A stretch of DNA of 64,000 bases from Sphingobacteriia bacterium (GTDB taxonomy: Bacteria; Bacteroidota; Bacteroidia; Bacteroidales; UBA7960), in the NCBI GenBank assembly GCA_011390785.1, contig JAABRR010000004.1:111610-175609 (forward strand). The letters run 5' to 3'. The position numbers and the translations under genes were made by a program. The notes below the pieces were generated by a model. The model saw only the letters and a list, made by a program, of their open reading frames with translations, was not told the origin of the DNA and did no database searches. The stretch's first letter is position 1. Every line of letters starts with the position of its first letter. Of the stretch, positions 9,484 to 19,974 are shown in pieces.

Positions 9484-12400
9484 TTAAAATGTTTCGGGGT
9501 TTGTTTGATCCTGGTTTCCAAAATTTATTTCAAGGGTATCCGGCGATCCCTGGTTTATTTTTAACTCTTCCTGCCGATCAATTGCTGCAAGTTTTTCAAT
9601 CGCTTCGCTTTTTAAATCCTCACCTTCATAATTATCAATTATACTTTGAAGGGTATGGCGCGCCTGAAAAATATTGTCCTGAATAAGATAGTTATCAGCC
9701 AATAGAATAAATGTTCTGGCCAGCCAGTAATCGTAAGAAGTTAAAAGATTTATATTGTCAAAGATCAATTGTTCAGTTTCTTCGTAGTTGCCTTGTCTGA
9801 ATTCGATTAGCGCCAGATGATATTTTGCTTCAGCAGCCATTGTATTTTCCGCCACTTTATTGGTTTGCATATAATACTGTCGGGCCTGACTTAATTCATT
9901 TAATCCAAGGTATGATCTGGCCATTACAAGGTAAGATTCCTGTTGAATCTCTCTGGATATTTTGTCAATTTCCAGAAGTTTACGGGCGGTAGAAATAGCT
10001 TGTTCGTATCTCTCGAGCTTGTCGAGCGAGCGCATCTGACCAATTACAGCTTCGGTGATATTGCTGGGAAACTCTGCTATTTCTTCTAAAAGAATATAAT
10101 TGTCTAATGCATCCTGAAACTGTTTGAGCCTAAAATTGATTTGAGCTGCTCTAAGGGCAGCATTTTCTGAGAATTTTGATTTGGGTCTTTCCAGTACAAA
10201 TTCGTAGGAACTGAGAGCCTCTGGAAATTTGTTAAAACGAAAATCGCATTCCGCTTTGTAAAAATGTGAATTTAAAGAGAAAATACCACGGGGAAATTTC
10301 TCCAGGTAGTTTTGAAAGCTTTGTGTGGCGTTTGTGCAATCACCTTGCATATAGCGGTTTTCGGCGGCAATGTATGTTAGCGAGTCTTGTTGGGAAGCAG
10401 AAATATTTCCTAACCCTAATTGTTCTCTGAAAGCAACAAAATCATCAACCCGATCAAGGGAAACATATATTATTTGCATACTTTGCAAGGCATCGCGCGA
10501 TTCGGGGGTTCCGGGATAGCTTTCAGCCACATTTCTGAAAATTTCCAGTGCCAACTCATCCTCATTTTGGTTGTAGCGAATCAAGCCACTTTGCAACATG
10601 GCACTTTTTACATAACTGGAGTTGGGAAATTGATTGATCACTTCATTGTAGTATCTGAGCGCCATGGCGTTATTTTCCAGTAGTACATAGCTGTTTGCCA
10701 ATTCATAGCGTGCATTGTCTGCATAATTGGTATTCGGATATTTTACGATTAATGCTTCAAGTGTGGCAATTTTGCTATTAAAATTACCGGTTACCCCATA
10801 CGAAACCGCTTTTTGAAAAGTTGCATAATCAGCATCACGACTTTCGAGAGCAATTGCCCTGTCGTAGAAATCTATAGCAGCCGGATAGTCTTTTGTAATG
10901 AAGTAACTATCTGCTAACCTTAAATAAGCATCATTGCGCAATTCCTTTGTGAGATTCCGTTCTTGCACAAATTTTCTCAGTGAGGTAATAGCTGCGGGGT
11001 AATTGGTAAGTTTAAAGTTGGAGTATCCAATGGTATAATTGGCAAGATTATACTCTGGCAAACTAAAAGCACCCTGCATAAGCTGGAATTCTGCATGTTT
11101 GGAAATTGCTTCTTCATATTGATTGAGCCTGAAATAAGCTTCTCCTTCCCAAAAAATTGCCTGTGCCCTTATTGTCCGATTTTCTGGATATTGCCGTGAT
11201 TTTTTAAAACTTTCTACCGATGCGGTAAAATCACCATTATTGAATTGTTCTATTCCCCTGTAATAGGCAACGCGCTGATAGGCAGATTTAAGCATGGGAG
11301 TATTCAGTGTAATGGCTTCCAGGCTTTTAAGTGCATCTTTATAATTTTTAGATGTGAGGTATAAATCGATCAAATGTCGGTAAGCATCTTCGGTTTGGGG
11401 TGCATTGGGGTATTTATCTACATATTCCTGAAATGCCAAAATCGCTTCATTAAAGGGATTCATTGAAAGTTCAAAAGACAATTTTGCATAGTTGAATAGA
11501 GAATTCTGACTTATTTCTGGGATAAGTTCCATTTTGTAGGCAGCCTGAAATGCAATACGGGCAGATCTTTTCTTGTCGGTTTTAAGGTATGAATCAGCAA
11601 GGTGATACAAGGCATTTTGTGCCAAAGAATCTGCAAGGTTATTGGATGTAACTTTTTCAAAACCCGAAACAGCTTTTTCAAATTCGTCAACTTTATAATA
11701 AGCAAAAGCCAATTGGTAATGATCTTCGCGATTAATTCCCTGGCGGGTGTCTCGGTGAAAAGTTTCAAGATAGGGGATGGCTTCTGTAAATTGTCCTGTA
11801 TTATAATATGCTTCGCCAATCATTCGTGATATTTCCGCTGCTCTTTTTGTGCTGGACTCTTCCATAACTGAAGGAGCAAATTCCAGCAATTCGTCATATT
11901 TTTCCTGCAGGAAATAAATATGGGTTATATAATAAGGAACAATGGGACCAAAATTCTCATCGTTGGTGAGTTTCTGGAAATTAATCAGTGCTGTTTCATA
12001 ATTTCCTTCGCTGTAAACGATATGCCCGTAATAGTAGGATGCAGGCGAATAGTAAACAGATTGTGGGTCTCTTATTTCAAAAAAATACTGTTTTGCCTGA
12101 TCAAAATTTTCGGTCATAAAATAGCTGTAACCGGTTTTGAATTGAATCTCTACCCTTTGTTCAGGAGTCAGGTCCCATGAATCTACTCTTTTGTACCAGT
12201 GAATGGCATCGTCATAATTTCTTTTACGATATTGCAGATTTCCCATCTGGAAGCTGGCTGTTCCCTGAAGCGAGTGTGTGGGGTGATTAAAAATGAAATC
12301 GGTTAGCAGTTTTTCAGCATCAGGATGAAAGAGTTCTACAGCGCAAATAGCTGCATAATACTCCGAATTTATGCGTGTTTTCGATTCCCTGTCGTCTATC

Positions 12401-12579
12401 ACAGCCGCAGTTTCTTCAAAGAGTTTTCTGGCAGCGCCATATTTTCCTTTGTTGTAAAGCTCCATAGCCAGCTGATAATCAGCATTGGGATTATCAAAAA
12501 CTGAGCTTCTCTGTGCTAAAAGTACCGTAGGAAAAAACACGGCAAAAAAAATGATTAAATTGCTAATATTTCTGTTCAT
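9484..12579 (-). CDS. Large periplasmic tetratricopeptide-repeat protein
   Basis: 1031 residues with a signal peptide (NLIIFFAVFFPTVLLAQ), then almost entirely TPR/Sel1-like helical hairpins, e.g. YQLAMELYNKGKYGAARKLFEE, QMGNLQYRKRNYDDAIHWYKR, ARYELANSYVLLENNAMALRYY. TPR arrays are protein-binding scaffolds; the length suggests more than 20 repeats. It is followed by the outer-membrane barrel gene with no gap, which suggests a scaffold/barrel couple in the envelope, similar in outline to BamD-type or YbgF-like TPR partners. A specific role cannot be assigned. A near-consensus -7 box TAATTTCG lies at 12600-12607. Confidence 0.85.
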   Translation of the reverse strand: MNRNISNLIIFFAVFFPTVLLAQRSSVFDNPNADYQLAMELYNKGKYGAARKLFEETAAVIDDRESKTRINSEYYAAICAVELFHPDAEKLLTDFIFNHPTHSLQGTASFQMGNLQYRKRNYDDAIHWYKRVDSWDLTPEQRVEIQFKTGYSYFMTENFDQAKQYFFEIRDPQSVYYSPASYYYGHIVYSEGNYETALINFQKLTNDENFGPIVPYYITHIYFLQEKYDELLEFAPSVMEESSTKRAAEISRMIGEAYYNTGQFTEAIPYLETFHRDTRQGINREDHYQLAFAYYKVDEFEKAVSGFEKVTSNNLADSLAQNALYHLADSYLKTDKKRSARIAFQAAYKMELIPEISQNSLFNYAKLSFELSMNPFNEAILAFQEYVDKYPNAPQTEDAYRHLIDLYLTSKNYKDALKSLEAITLNTPMLKSAYQRVAYYRGIEQFNNGDFTASVESFKKSRQYPENRTIRAQAIFWEGEAYFRLNQYEEAISKHAEFQLMQGAFSLPEYNLANYTIGYSNFKLTNYPAAITSLRKFVQERNLTKELRNDAYLRLADSYFITKDYPAAIDFYDRAIALESRDADYATFQKAVSYGVTGNFNSKIATLEALIVKYPNTNYADNARYELANSYVLLENNAMALRYYNEVINQFPNSSYVKSAMLQSGLIRYNQNEDELALEIFRNVAESYPGTPESRDALQSMQIIYVSLDRVDDFVAFREQLGLGNISASQQDSLTYIAAENRYMQGDCTNATQSFQNYLEKFPRGIFSLNSHFYKAECDFRFNKFPEALSSYEFVLERPKSKFSENAALRAAQINFRLKQFQDALDNYILLEEIAEFPSNITEAVIGQMRSLDKLERYEQAISTARKLLEIDKISREIQQESYLVMARSYLGLNELSQARQYYMQTNKVAENTMAAEAKYHLALIEFRQGNYEETEQLIFDNINLLTSYDYWLARTFILLADNYLIQDNIFQARHTLQSIIDNYEGEDLKSEAIEKLAAIDRQEELKINQGSPDTLEINFGNQDQTNPETF

Positions 12580-12791
12580 ATAAAGATGTATTTAATCTGC
12601 GAAATTAGTAATAAAAACTTGACCCTATTGAAGTTGCTTATTAACAAAACAGGCTATTTTTCAACAATTGGCTATTTGGGATCATCTGTTTTTTTGACGC
12701 TGTTTTAACGTTTAATTTCCAGGAATATTTGATATTAGACCAGAAAATTATTTTCTATTTTGAAATAGCTTCTTTATACTAAAACTTTACA

Positions 12792-12799
12792 TATTTTTG
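12792..12799 (+). promoter_or_regulatory. Promoter -7 box of the GHL10 gene
   Basis: TATTTTTG matches TAnnTTTG and gives a leader of about 45 bases to the ATG at 12851. The -33 element is weak (no TTTG at the right distance). Confidence 0.45.
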
Positions 12800-12850
12800 T
12801 GGCTTTATTTGATTAATTTATGCACAAAACGAAACTTATTCCAAAAACTT

Positions 12851-14371
12851 ATGATTCAAATTCCTAAACACAGAGATTTTATTGCAGTTATGCTGCTTAT
12901 TCTCCTTGCTCATTTTTCTTATAGTAGTCCTAAAAGGGAAATGCGTGCAGTTTGGATTGCTACGGTTGTAAACATCGACTGGCCGAGCCGCAGCGGGCTT
13001 TCTTCAGCAGATCAGCAACGGGAACTGGTTGAATTACTCGATCTGGTTAAGGAATATAATATGAATACGGTTATACTGCAGGTAAGGCCGGCAACAGATG
13101 CTTTTTATCCTTCTACAATGGAACCGTGGTCGCAATGGCTTACCGGCAAGCAGGGACAGGCACCATCGCCCTTTTATGATCCCCTTGCTTATGCTATACA
13201 GGAATGCAGACGGCGAGGAATTAATATTCATTTGTGGCTAAATCCTTACCGTGCCGAAATGGATACATTGCAAGATGCTTTGGCAGATAATCATCCGTTT
13301 AAGAAAAATCCGAATTGGTTTGTATCTTATGGAAAACAAAGATTTTTTAACCCAGGCATGCCACAAACACGAAATCATGTTTCTAAGGTAGTTGCCGAAC
13401 TGGTGAGAAAATATGATATAGATGCTATTCATTTTGATGATTATTTTTATCCTTATCCCATAGCAGGGCAGGAGTTTCCGGATAGTATGGCCTTTAAGCA
13501 ATATCCAAGGGGTTTTACAGCTGACAAGAAGGATGCCTGGAGAAGAGATAATGTTGATCTGATCATAAAACAATTAAGCGATACCATAAAATCGATTAAG
13601 CCGCATGTTGAATTTGGGATTTCTCCCTTTGGCGTGTGGCGCAATTATTCCGTTGATTCGAGAGGGTCGGAAACACAGGCCGGAGCATCTAATTACGATG
13701 CTTTGTATGCCGATATTCTTAAATGGCAACGCGAAGGCTGGATCGATTATGTTACTCCTCAGATTTACTGGTTTATTGGCATGGAGGCTGCTGATTATAC
13801 CGTACTTTCGCAATGGTGGAGTCAGAATTCTTTTGGTTGTCCTCTTTATATTGGCCATGGATTATACCGTATTGATCCGGATTCTCCTAATGAAGCATGG
13901 CGAACTTCAGAAGAAATATCTTTGCAACTTGATATTTTAAGAGCTACTCCCAACATACAGGGAAGCATGTTCTTTAGTGCCAAACACCTGCGAACAAATC
14001 CTTTGGGTTTAAAGCAGAGGTTGATTTCTAATCATTACAGATATCCTGCTCTTCCACCTTCAAATCCGAGAGTACGGCAAATTACTGCTGAACCACCGGC
14101 AGATGCAACCATGAAAGTAGCTGGTAGTAAACTTATTCTATCGTGGGATTCCCAACCAGGGCATAAAGGTTACGTTGTTTATAAGCTTAGATTGGGAAGG
14201 CCCGAATCAATTGAAAAAGCAGAAAATATCTTTTCAATTACCGGAGAAACGAATTTAACAATCGATATAACTCAGCAAACAAGGCCGGATTGGTATTACT
14301 ACATGGTAACATCTTTAAGTCCGAGTAACCAGGAATCGGTACCTGTGTTTTTTAATGAAGTTTATGACTAG
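12851..14371 (+). CDS. GHL10-type glycosidase-like exported protein (DUF187 family)
   Basis: 506 residues from MIQIPKHRDF, with a signal peptide (AVMLLILLAHFSYSS). The core matches the glycoside-hydrolase-like 10 family (formerly DUF187): MRAVWIATVVNIDWPS, ILQVRPATDAFYPS, EPWSQWLTGKQG, WLNPYRAE, HFDDYFYPYP, FGISPFGVWRN, DYVTPQIYW. The TIM-barrel is about residues 30-370 and a fibronectin III-like C-terminal domain follows (~390-500, LSWDSQPGHKGYVVYKL). Members of this family, e.g. YngK and DigH, act on glycans, DigH on denuded peptidoglycan. A TTG upstream would add 18 residues but overlaps the putative -7 box, so the ATG is preferred. Peptidoglycan or another glycan as substrate is inferred from the family. 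Confidence 0.9.
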   Translation: MIQIPKHRDFIAVMLLILLAHFSYSSPKREMRAVWIATVVNIDWPSRSGLSSADQQRELVELLDLVKEYNMNTVILQVRPATDAFYPSTMEPWSQWLTGKQGQAPSPFYDPLAYAIQECRRRGINIHLWLNPYRAEMDTLQDALADNHPFKKNPNWFVSYGKQRFFNPGMPQTRNHVSKVVAELVRKYDIDAIHFDDYFYPYPIAGQEFPDSMAFKQYPRGFTADKKDAWRRDNVDLIIKQLSDTIKSIKPHVEFGISPFGVWRNYSVDSRGSETQAGASNYDALYADILKWQREGWIDYVTPQIYWFIGMEAADYTVLSQWWSQNSFGCPLYIGHGLYRIDPDSPNEAWRTSEEISLQLDILRATPNIQGSMFFSAKHLRTNPLGLKQRLISNHYRYPALPPSNPRVRQITAEPPADATMKVAGSKLILSWDSQPGHKGYVVYKLRLGRPESIEKAENIFSITGETNLTIDITQQTRPDWYYYMVTSLSPSNQESVPVFFNEVYD

Positions 14372-14487
14372 ATTTTTTACAGTTCATAATGTTTGCTTAT
14401 AAAAGCTCGTGTCACCTTCAGAAGATGAGAGTTTTACAATTATAAAACTAAACAATACGACATTGTAATTTACTAATTCTATAACCA

Positions 14488-15615
14488 ATGAAAGCTATTA
14501 CAACAAGATACCTTGCACTGGATGTTTTTCGCGGAATGACCATTGCTTTTATGATCCTTGTAAATACCCCGGGTAGCTGGCAATATGTTTATGCCCCTTT
14601 GCTACACGCTGAATGGCACGGTTGCACCCCTACAGATCTGGTTTTTCCTTTTTTCCTTTTCGTAGTGGGGGTTTCAATGTTCTTTTCATTTTCTAAATAT
14701 TCGGATGGGTTAAATAAAGACTCACTGGTTAAAGTATTACGCAGAACCCTTCTAATTTTTCTTATCGGGTTGTTTATTAACTCTTTTCCGCAATGGATGA
14801 CGGACTATTCTCAACTGCGAATTATGGGAGTACTGCAGCGAATTGCTGTTGCTTATGGCCTTGCGGCAATCATTGTATTGTCTTTTTCGCGAAAGTGGAT
14901 TATTATCTCCACAGGTATTATCCTTTTTCTCTACTGGGCCTTACTTTATTTATTTGGAGGAAATGATCCCTACAGCTTAACCGGAAACCTTGTTCTGCGG
15001 GTTGATCAGTTCATTTTAGGTGCAGATCATCTTTATAAAGGATTCAGATACAATGGAGAACCGATTGCCTTTGATCCTGAAGGGCTGTTGAGTTCTTTAC
15101 CAGCAGTAGCTTCTGTATTGGCCGGATACCTTGTAGGTTTACTGATTAAGAAAGCAGAAAAAAATAAAGTACCCTTATTATTATTGGGACTGGGAGCTAT
15201 ATTTACTGTTGTTGGCTTAATTTGGGGACTTGTATTTCCTATAAATAAGCCTTTATGGACCAGTTCTTACGTTGTTTATACTTCGGGTCTGGCAGCTATT
15301 TTATTTGGAGTTCTTATTTATTTGATAGACATAAAAAGTTATAAATCATGGACATCCTTCTTTGTTGTTTTCGGTATGAACCCCTTATTTATTTTTGCTT
15401 TATCAGGTATCTGGGCAAGATCCATGTGGATGCTTTTTAGGATTGAAAATTCCGAAGGAAATATGATTTCTGCAAGTGGCTGGTTGTTTCAGCATGTATT
15501 TTTGCCATTGGCAGGTAATTTAAATGGTTCTTTACTCTATGCAATCACACATGTGGTCTTCTTTTGGCTAATAGGTTATGTTTTGTATAAACGAAAGATT
15601 TTTATCAAGGTATAA
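14488..15615 (+). CDS. NagX/HGSNAT-like membrane acyltransferase
   Basis: 375 residues with about 10-11 membrane segments. The N-terminus RYLALDVFRGMTIAFMILVNTPGSW and HAEWHGCTPTDLVFPFFLFVVGVSM are the hallmark of the heparan-alpha-glucosaminide N-acetyltransferase-like family (DUF5009/NagX), including the conserved H-x-x-W-H-G and D-L-V-F-P-F-F. Family members transfer an acetyl group across the membrane to an amino sugar and are often linked to N-acetylglucosamine use. The upstream glycosidase-like gene is on the same strand 116 bases away, so recycling of a glycan is a plausible shared theme. A strong terminator follows. Confidence 0.88.
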   Translation: MKAITTRYLALDVFRGMTIAFMILVNTPGSWQYVYAPLLHAEWHGCTPTDLVFPFFLFVVGVSMFFSFSKYSDGLNKDSLVKVLRRTLLIFLIGLFINSFPQWMTDYSQLRIMGVLQRIAVAYGLAAIIVLSFSRKWIIISTGIILFLYWALLYLFGGNDPYSLTGNLVLRVDQFILGADHLYKGFRYNGEPIAFDPEGLLSSLPAVASVLAGYLVGLLIKKAEKNKVPLLLLGLGAIFTVVGLIWGLVFPINKPLWTSSYVVYTSGLAAILFGVLIYLIDIKSYKSWTSFFVVFGMNPLFIFALSGIWARSMWMLFRIENSEGNMISASGWLFQHVFLPLAGNLNGSLLYAITHVVFFWLIGYVLYKRKIFIKV

Positions 15616-15696
15616 AAATTACCTTATTAAAGTTAGTATTTGTATTACTCTGTATTTTAATTAACTGTTTTATCTTTATTAAGACTTATTATATAT

Positions 15697-15742
15697 AGAG
15701 CTAAAGTTTGAATTTAAATAAACTTTAGCTCTATTTATTTTT
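15697..15742 (+). terminator. Terminator after nagX-like gene
   Basis: Perfect 13-bp stem AGAGCTAAAGTTT / AAACTTTAGCTCT with a 10-base loop, followed by ATTTATTTTT. Confidence 0.85.
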
Positions 15743-15780
15743 ACTTTTGTATGTAAGACAAATTTTTATTTGTTTGTCTT
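15742..15780 (+). promoter_or_regulatory. Promoter and leader hairpin of the CxxCH protein gene
   Basis: TACTTTTG (15742-15749) matches the TAnnTTTG box. Directly downstream an 8-bp stem AAGACAAA / TTTGTCTT (15755-15780, 10-base loop) would form at the very 5' end of the transcript, about 110 bases before the coding start. The hairpin could protect the mRNA or regulate it. Confidence 0.4.
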
Positions 15781-15888
15781 GATCTTCTGGAAGGCGATTT
15801 CGGCATTAACTTACCTTTTTAATTTCCCTAAACCAATTTTTAATCGCCTGCTTTTCTTCAAACCCATTTACTTACTAAAACCAAAATC

Positions 15889-16929
15889 ATGAAAAAACAA
15901 ATTACTATTTATAGCATTTTTATTTTTGCTACTTTCTTTATTTCATTTTCCAGTTTTTATACTCACGAAAAGAATAGTGGTCAAGCCCCTACAGGCAATA
16001 CCGGAGCTCCAGGAGAATCTACTTGTGCTGGTTGCCATACTGGCGGAACCTATTCAGGAACAATTACATTGCTTATGAACGGAGGCGATGTTTTTGAATA
16101 TGAACCTGCTGTAAAATATACAATATCGTTTGCCGCTAATTACGGCGCACCCCGATATGGATTTTCTCTTACAGCTCTTGATAGCGAAAATAATCCTGCC
16201 GGACAATTTACTGTAACAAACGATGCGAATACATCATATGCTGTTTCCCAATCTAATCAAAGGCAGTATATGGGCCATAAAAGCGCCGGAGCAAACAACA
16301 GCTGGACTTTTGAATGGACAGCTCCTCAAAGCGATGTTGGAAATATAACATTTTATTATGTTATAAATGCAGCGAATCAAAATGGTGGGACATCAGGAGA
16401 TAAAATTGAAACCGGAAATACAGTTATTGTGCCTGCAGAAGTTGCAGAAACCTATGCACTTACATTGGAAAGTAATCCTGCTCAGGCTGGCACTGTTAGC
16501 GGTGACGGAGTTTTTGAAGAGGGGGTGGTCATTGCCATTAATGCCATAGCAAACGATGGTTTTACCTTTCTTAACTGGACCGAAGGAGATACTGAAATTT
16601 CAACTCTTGCCGGGTTTGACTATACTATGCCTGCCGAAGCAAAAATATTAACGGCAAATTTTGAAGCAGAACAGACTTTCGTTGATGGCAATAAGCTCAA
16701 CGAATTGCTTATTTACCCTAATCCTGCTTCTGATATTCTTGTAATTGAATCTGCTGAAAATATCAGAGAAATATTAATTTCAGATATTTCTGGTAAAATA
16801 GTATTTAATTCTCAAGGCGTTTCAGACAATATGAATATTAATTTGATTACCTGGGAAAGTGGAATATATTTTATTAAGTTTTTTACAGAAAAAGAAACCA
16901 TTACAAAGAAGTTTTCTGTAGCCAGATAA
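15889..16929 (+). CDS. T9SS-exported protein with Reeler-like domain and CxxCH motif
   Basis: 346 residues. Signal peptide (IYSIFIFATFFISFSSF), then a 'choice-of-anchor V'/Reeler-like domain (~30-180) opening with GAPGESTCAGCHTGG: Cys46, Cys49 and His50 form a CxxCH c-type haem motif. An InlB-type repeat follows (~188-260, YALTLESNPAQAGTVSGDG...GFTFLNWTEGD), and then a type A T9SS C-terminal sorting domain (~268-346, LLIYPNPASDILVIES...GIYFIKF...KKFSV). The protein is therefore probably secreted through T9SS and surface-anchored or released. Whether haem is really attached is unknown; CxxCH is conserved in this domain family and may only bind metal. A monocistronic unit with its own promoter and terminator. 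Confidence 0.85.
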   Translation: MKKQITIYSIFIFATFFISFSSFYTHEKNSGQAPTGNTGAPGESTCAGCHTGGTYSGTITLLMNGGDVFEYEPAVKYTISFAANYGAPRYGFSLTALDSENNPAGQFTVTNDANTSYAVSQSNQRQYMGHKSAGANNSWTFEWTAPQSDVGNITFYYVINAANQNGGTSGDKIETGNTVIVPAEVAETYALTLESNPAQAGTVSGDGVFEEGVVIAINAIANDGFTFLNWTEGDTEISTLAGFDYTMPAEAKILTANFEAEQTFVDGNKLNELLIYPNPASDILVIESAENIREILISDISGKIVFNSQGVSDNMNINLITWESGIYFIKFFTEKETITKKFSVAR

Positions 16930-16970
16930 CATATGCTGATCAGGTAAATAATTATATTAGAATACTGCTA

Positions 16971-17017
16971 AAAAAGCCACCAATTATAGTTTTCAGCGAA
17001 AATAATCGGTGGTTTTT
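16971..17017. terminator. Bidirectional terminator between CxxCH gene and valS
   Basis: AAAAAGCCACC ... GGTGGTTTTT with inner pairing (ATTAT/ATAAT and TTTTC/GAAAA) makes one long imperfect hairpin with T-runs on both sides, serving the two convergent genes. Confidence 0.85.
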
Positions 17018-17036
17018 CTTTTAAATTATTCTCAAT

Positions 17037-19679
17037 TTACAATTTAGCTTTTAAAGCATTAAGTTGCTCTTCGATCACTTTAATTTTAGATTCGGCATCA
17101 GCCTGCTTTTTCTTTTCAATAGCTACCACTTTCTCAGGGGCACCATTTACAAATTTTTCATTACCAAGCTTTTTCATAACAGCGGTAAGAAAACCCTGCT
17201 GATAATTAAGTTCCTGGTTTAGCTTGCTGATTTCTCCTTCAATATCAATATCCTGAGATACAGGAATGTAAAATTCAGTAGTTTTTACAATAAAATTGAA
17301 GGCATCCTGGGGCTTATCTTCAACATATTGCAGGTTTCTTATATTGCATAACTTACTAATTACATCATCGAAAAGCTTATCGGCCTTATCGTTATTATTT
17401 TTCCTAACCAATAATTCAATAGTATTTTTCTGGGCAAGATTTTTTTCCTGTCTTAGATTTCGGATGGCCATAATAACCTGCGATGCAAAATCGAACTGAT
17501 CAAGAATCTTTTCATCAAAAGAATCTGATTTGGGAGCTAAGGCAATCATTATACTTTCAGCCTCATTTTCTTTTTTAATGTGTTGATAAATTTCTTCAGA
17601 AATAAAAGGCATGAACGGGTGCAACACCTTAAGGAGTTTTTCGAACAGTACCATCGTTTGGTTATAACTTTCTCTATCAATAGGATGTTGGTAGGCGGGT
17701 TTTACCATTTCCAGATACCAGGAGCAAAAGTCATCCCAAATCAGTTTGTAAACAGCCAGCAGAGCATCTGTTATGCGATATTTGTTGAAATGATCTTCAA
17801 TTAGCGCTAATGTTTTGTTAAAAGATGCATTAAACCATTGAACAGCTGCCTGGCTGGTTTGAGGCTGTGGAAGTGTTTCATCAATTTCCCAACCTTGTGT
17901 AAGGCGAAATGCATTCCAAATCTTATTACAGAAATTTCTTCCCTGTTCACACAGGTTTTCATCAAACAGCAGGTCATTACCGGCAGGTGAAGAAAAAATC
18001 ATCCCTACCCTTACACCATCAGCACCAAACTGGTCTATCAACTTAAGGGGATCAGGTGAATTGCCCAGTGATTTCGACATTTTTCTTCCTTGTTTATCGC
18101 GAACAATACCGTGCAGATATACATCCTTAAACGGAATTTGTTTGCGGTATTCCAGTCCGGCCATAATCATACGGGCCACCCAAAAGAAAAGAATCTCTGG
18201 AGCGGTTACCATGTCATCGGTAGGGTAGTAGTATTTTATGTCTTCATTATCGGGGTTGTTGATGCCATCGAATACGGAAATGGGCCATAACCATGAACTA
18301 AACCAGGTATCGAGTACATCTTCATCCTGTTTAAGATCGTCAATAATTAGGTCAGAATTATATTGTTCACGGGCAATGGCAAGTGCTACTTCCGCCGATT
18401 TGGCTACAACAACTTCACCGGTGGGCAGATACCATGCCGGAATTCTATGTCCCCACCACAACTGCCGGCTTATGCACCAATCACGAACATTTTCCATCCA
18501 GTGACGGTAAATGTTTTTCATGCGGGCGGGGTAAAAGTGAATTGTATCGTCCATTACAACATCCAAAGCTGGTTTTGCAAGGTTTTCCATTTTCAGGAAC
18601 CATTGTAGCGATAGCTTGGGTTCAATTACCTCGTCTGTTCTTTCTGAATAACCTACATTATTGGTAATGTCTTCTGTTTTAATCAGATGTCCTTTTTCTT
18701 CAAGCTCTTTGGCAATTTTTTTTCTAACGACAAAACGGTCTTCACCAATATAGATTTCAGCTTTTTCATTCAGGGTTCCGTTGTCATTAAAAATATCAAT
18801 GGTTGGCAGATTGTATTTAATGCCAAGATTGTAGTCATTAATATCGTGGGCAGGGGTAACTTTCAGGGCTCCTGTACCAAATTCACGATCAACATATTCA
18901 TCAAAAATAAAAGGGATGGGCCTGTTGATAAGGGGCACAAGGGCTTTTTTCCCTTTCAGATGCTTATAACGATCATCTTCCGGGTGAACACAAATGGCGG
19001 TATCTCCCAGGATGGTTTCCGGACGGGTTGTGGCAATGGTAATGTATTCATCTTCGGTGCCTTCTATAAGGTAGCGCAGATAATAAAACTTTGATTGTAC
19101 TTCCTTATGAATTACTTCTTCGTCAGACAGGGCTGTCAGAGCTTTTGGATCCCAGTTTACCATTCTTACCCCACGGTAAATCAATCCTTTGTTGTAAAGA
19201 TCAACAAAAACATTCATTACAGATGAGGAAAGTTTTTCGTCCATGGTAAAAGCCGTTCGGCTCCAATCGCACGATGCACCCAGCTTCTTCAGCTGTTCAA
19301 GAATAATCCCACCGTGTTTTTCTTTCCATTCCCATGCATGGCTTAGAAACTCTTCTCTCGAAAGAGTGTTTTTATCAATCCCTTCTTCCCTGAGTTTGGC
19401 CACAACTTTGGCTTCCGTGGCAATAGATGCATGGTCGGTACCTGGCACCCAGCAGGCATTTTTTCCCTGCATACGCGCCCGACGAACCAGAACATCCTGT
19501 ATGGTATTGTTGAGCATATGGCCCATGTGCAGCACACCGGTAACATTGGGTGGTGGAATGGTAATGCAGTAAGATTCGCGCTCATCGGGTGTTGAAGAAA
19601 AATAACCTTTTTCCATCCAGTTTTTGTACCATTTCTCTTCCGTTTGCGCAGGAATGTATTGCTTGGGTAGTTCCTTCAT
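17037..19679 (-). CDS. valS: Valyl-tRNA synthetase
   Basis: 880 residues, normal for bacterial ValRS. Charges tRNA-Val in the cytoplasm. Class I signatures: [15 protein letters not shown] (HIGH-type, ~42-56) and KMSKS in [14 protein letters not shown] (~555). The editing (CP1) domain is seen with [19 protein letters not shown] and [17 protein letters not shown]. The C-terminal coiled-coil arm ([20 protein letters not shown]...[13 protein letters not shown]) is typical of ValRS. Start [10 protein letters not shown] at an ATG with the first conserved element close behind. A -7 box with a TTTG upstream lies about 110 bases before the start. Convergent terminator at the 3' end. Confidence 0.97.
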   Translation of the reverse strand: MKELPKQYIPAQTEEKWYKNWMEKGYFSSTPDERESYCITIPPPNVTGVLHMGHMLNNTIQDVLVRRARMQGKNACWVPGTDHASIATEAKVVAKLREEGIDKNTLSREEFLSHAWEWKEKHGGIILEQLKKLGASCDWSRTAFTMDEKLSSSVMNVFVDLYNKGLIYRGVRMVNWDPKALTALSDEEVIHKEVQSKFYYLRYLIEGTEDEYITIATTRPETILGDTAICVHPEDDRYKHLKGKKALVPLINRPIPFIFDEYVDREFGTGALKVTPAHDINDYNLGIKYNLPTIDIFNDNGTLNEKAEIYIGEDRFVVRKKIAKELEEKGHLIKTEDITNNVGYSERTDEVIEPKLSLQWFLKMENLAKPALDVVMDDTIHFYPARMKNIYRHWMENVRDWCISRQLWWGHRIPAWYLPTGEVVVAKSAEVALAIAREQYNSDLIIDDLKQDEDVLDTWFSSWLWPISVFDGINNPDNEDIKYYYPTDDMVTAPEILFFWVARMIMAGLEYRKQIPFKDVYLHGIVRDKQGRKMSKSLGNSPDPLKLIDQFGADGVRVGMIFSSPAGNDLLFDENLCEQGRNFCNKIWNAFRLTQGWEIDETLPQPQTSQAAVQWFNASFNKTLALIEDHFNKYRITDALLAVYKLIWDDFCSWYLEMVKPAYQHPIDRESYNQTMVLFEKLLKVLHPFMPFISEEIYQHIKKENEAESIMIALAPKSDSFDEKILDQFDFASQVIMAIRNLRQEKNLAQKNTIELLVRKNNNDKADKLFDDVISKLCNIRNLQYVEDKPQDAFNFIVKTTEFYIPVSQDIDIEGEISKLNQELNYQQGFLTAVMKKLGNEKFVNGAPEKVVAIEKKKQADAESKIKVIEEQLNALKAKL

Positions 19680-19789
19680 CGTTATGCTGTTAAAATCGTT
19701 CTAAATTAATATATGGCAGTCATCAAACTGTTTTTCAGAAAATATGTTTAAATTAATCAGGCTGATAAAAACCCTTTTTAAACAACTCG

Positions 19790-19824
19790 CAAAGATAATC
19801 AGATAATTTTTTCAGATGAACAAA
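19790..19824 (-). promoter_or_regulatory. Promoter of valS
   Basis: On the minus strand, TTTG (19821-19824), a 23-base spacer and TATCTTTG (19790-19797). This leaves a leader of about 105 bases before valS. Confidence 0.5.
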
Positions 19825-19974
19825 CATTGACTTTTTAATCGAATACCTGATTACTGATCATTTAACCTTTCAACTAATAAATTAAGTATTTGGCCAACAT
19901 AAAGAACCAATTTTTTCTCCTTCCTTACGTTAATATCCTAACTTTAGAATAATTATCCTATTTAAACATTTGCC

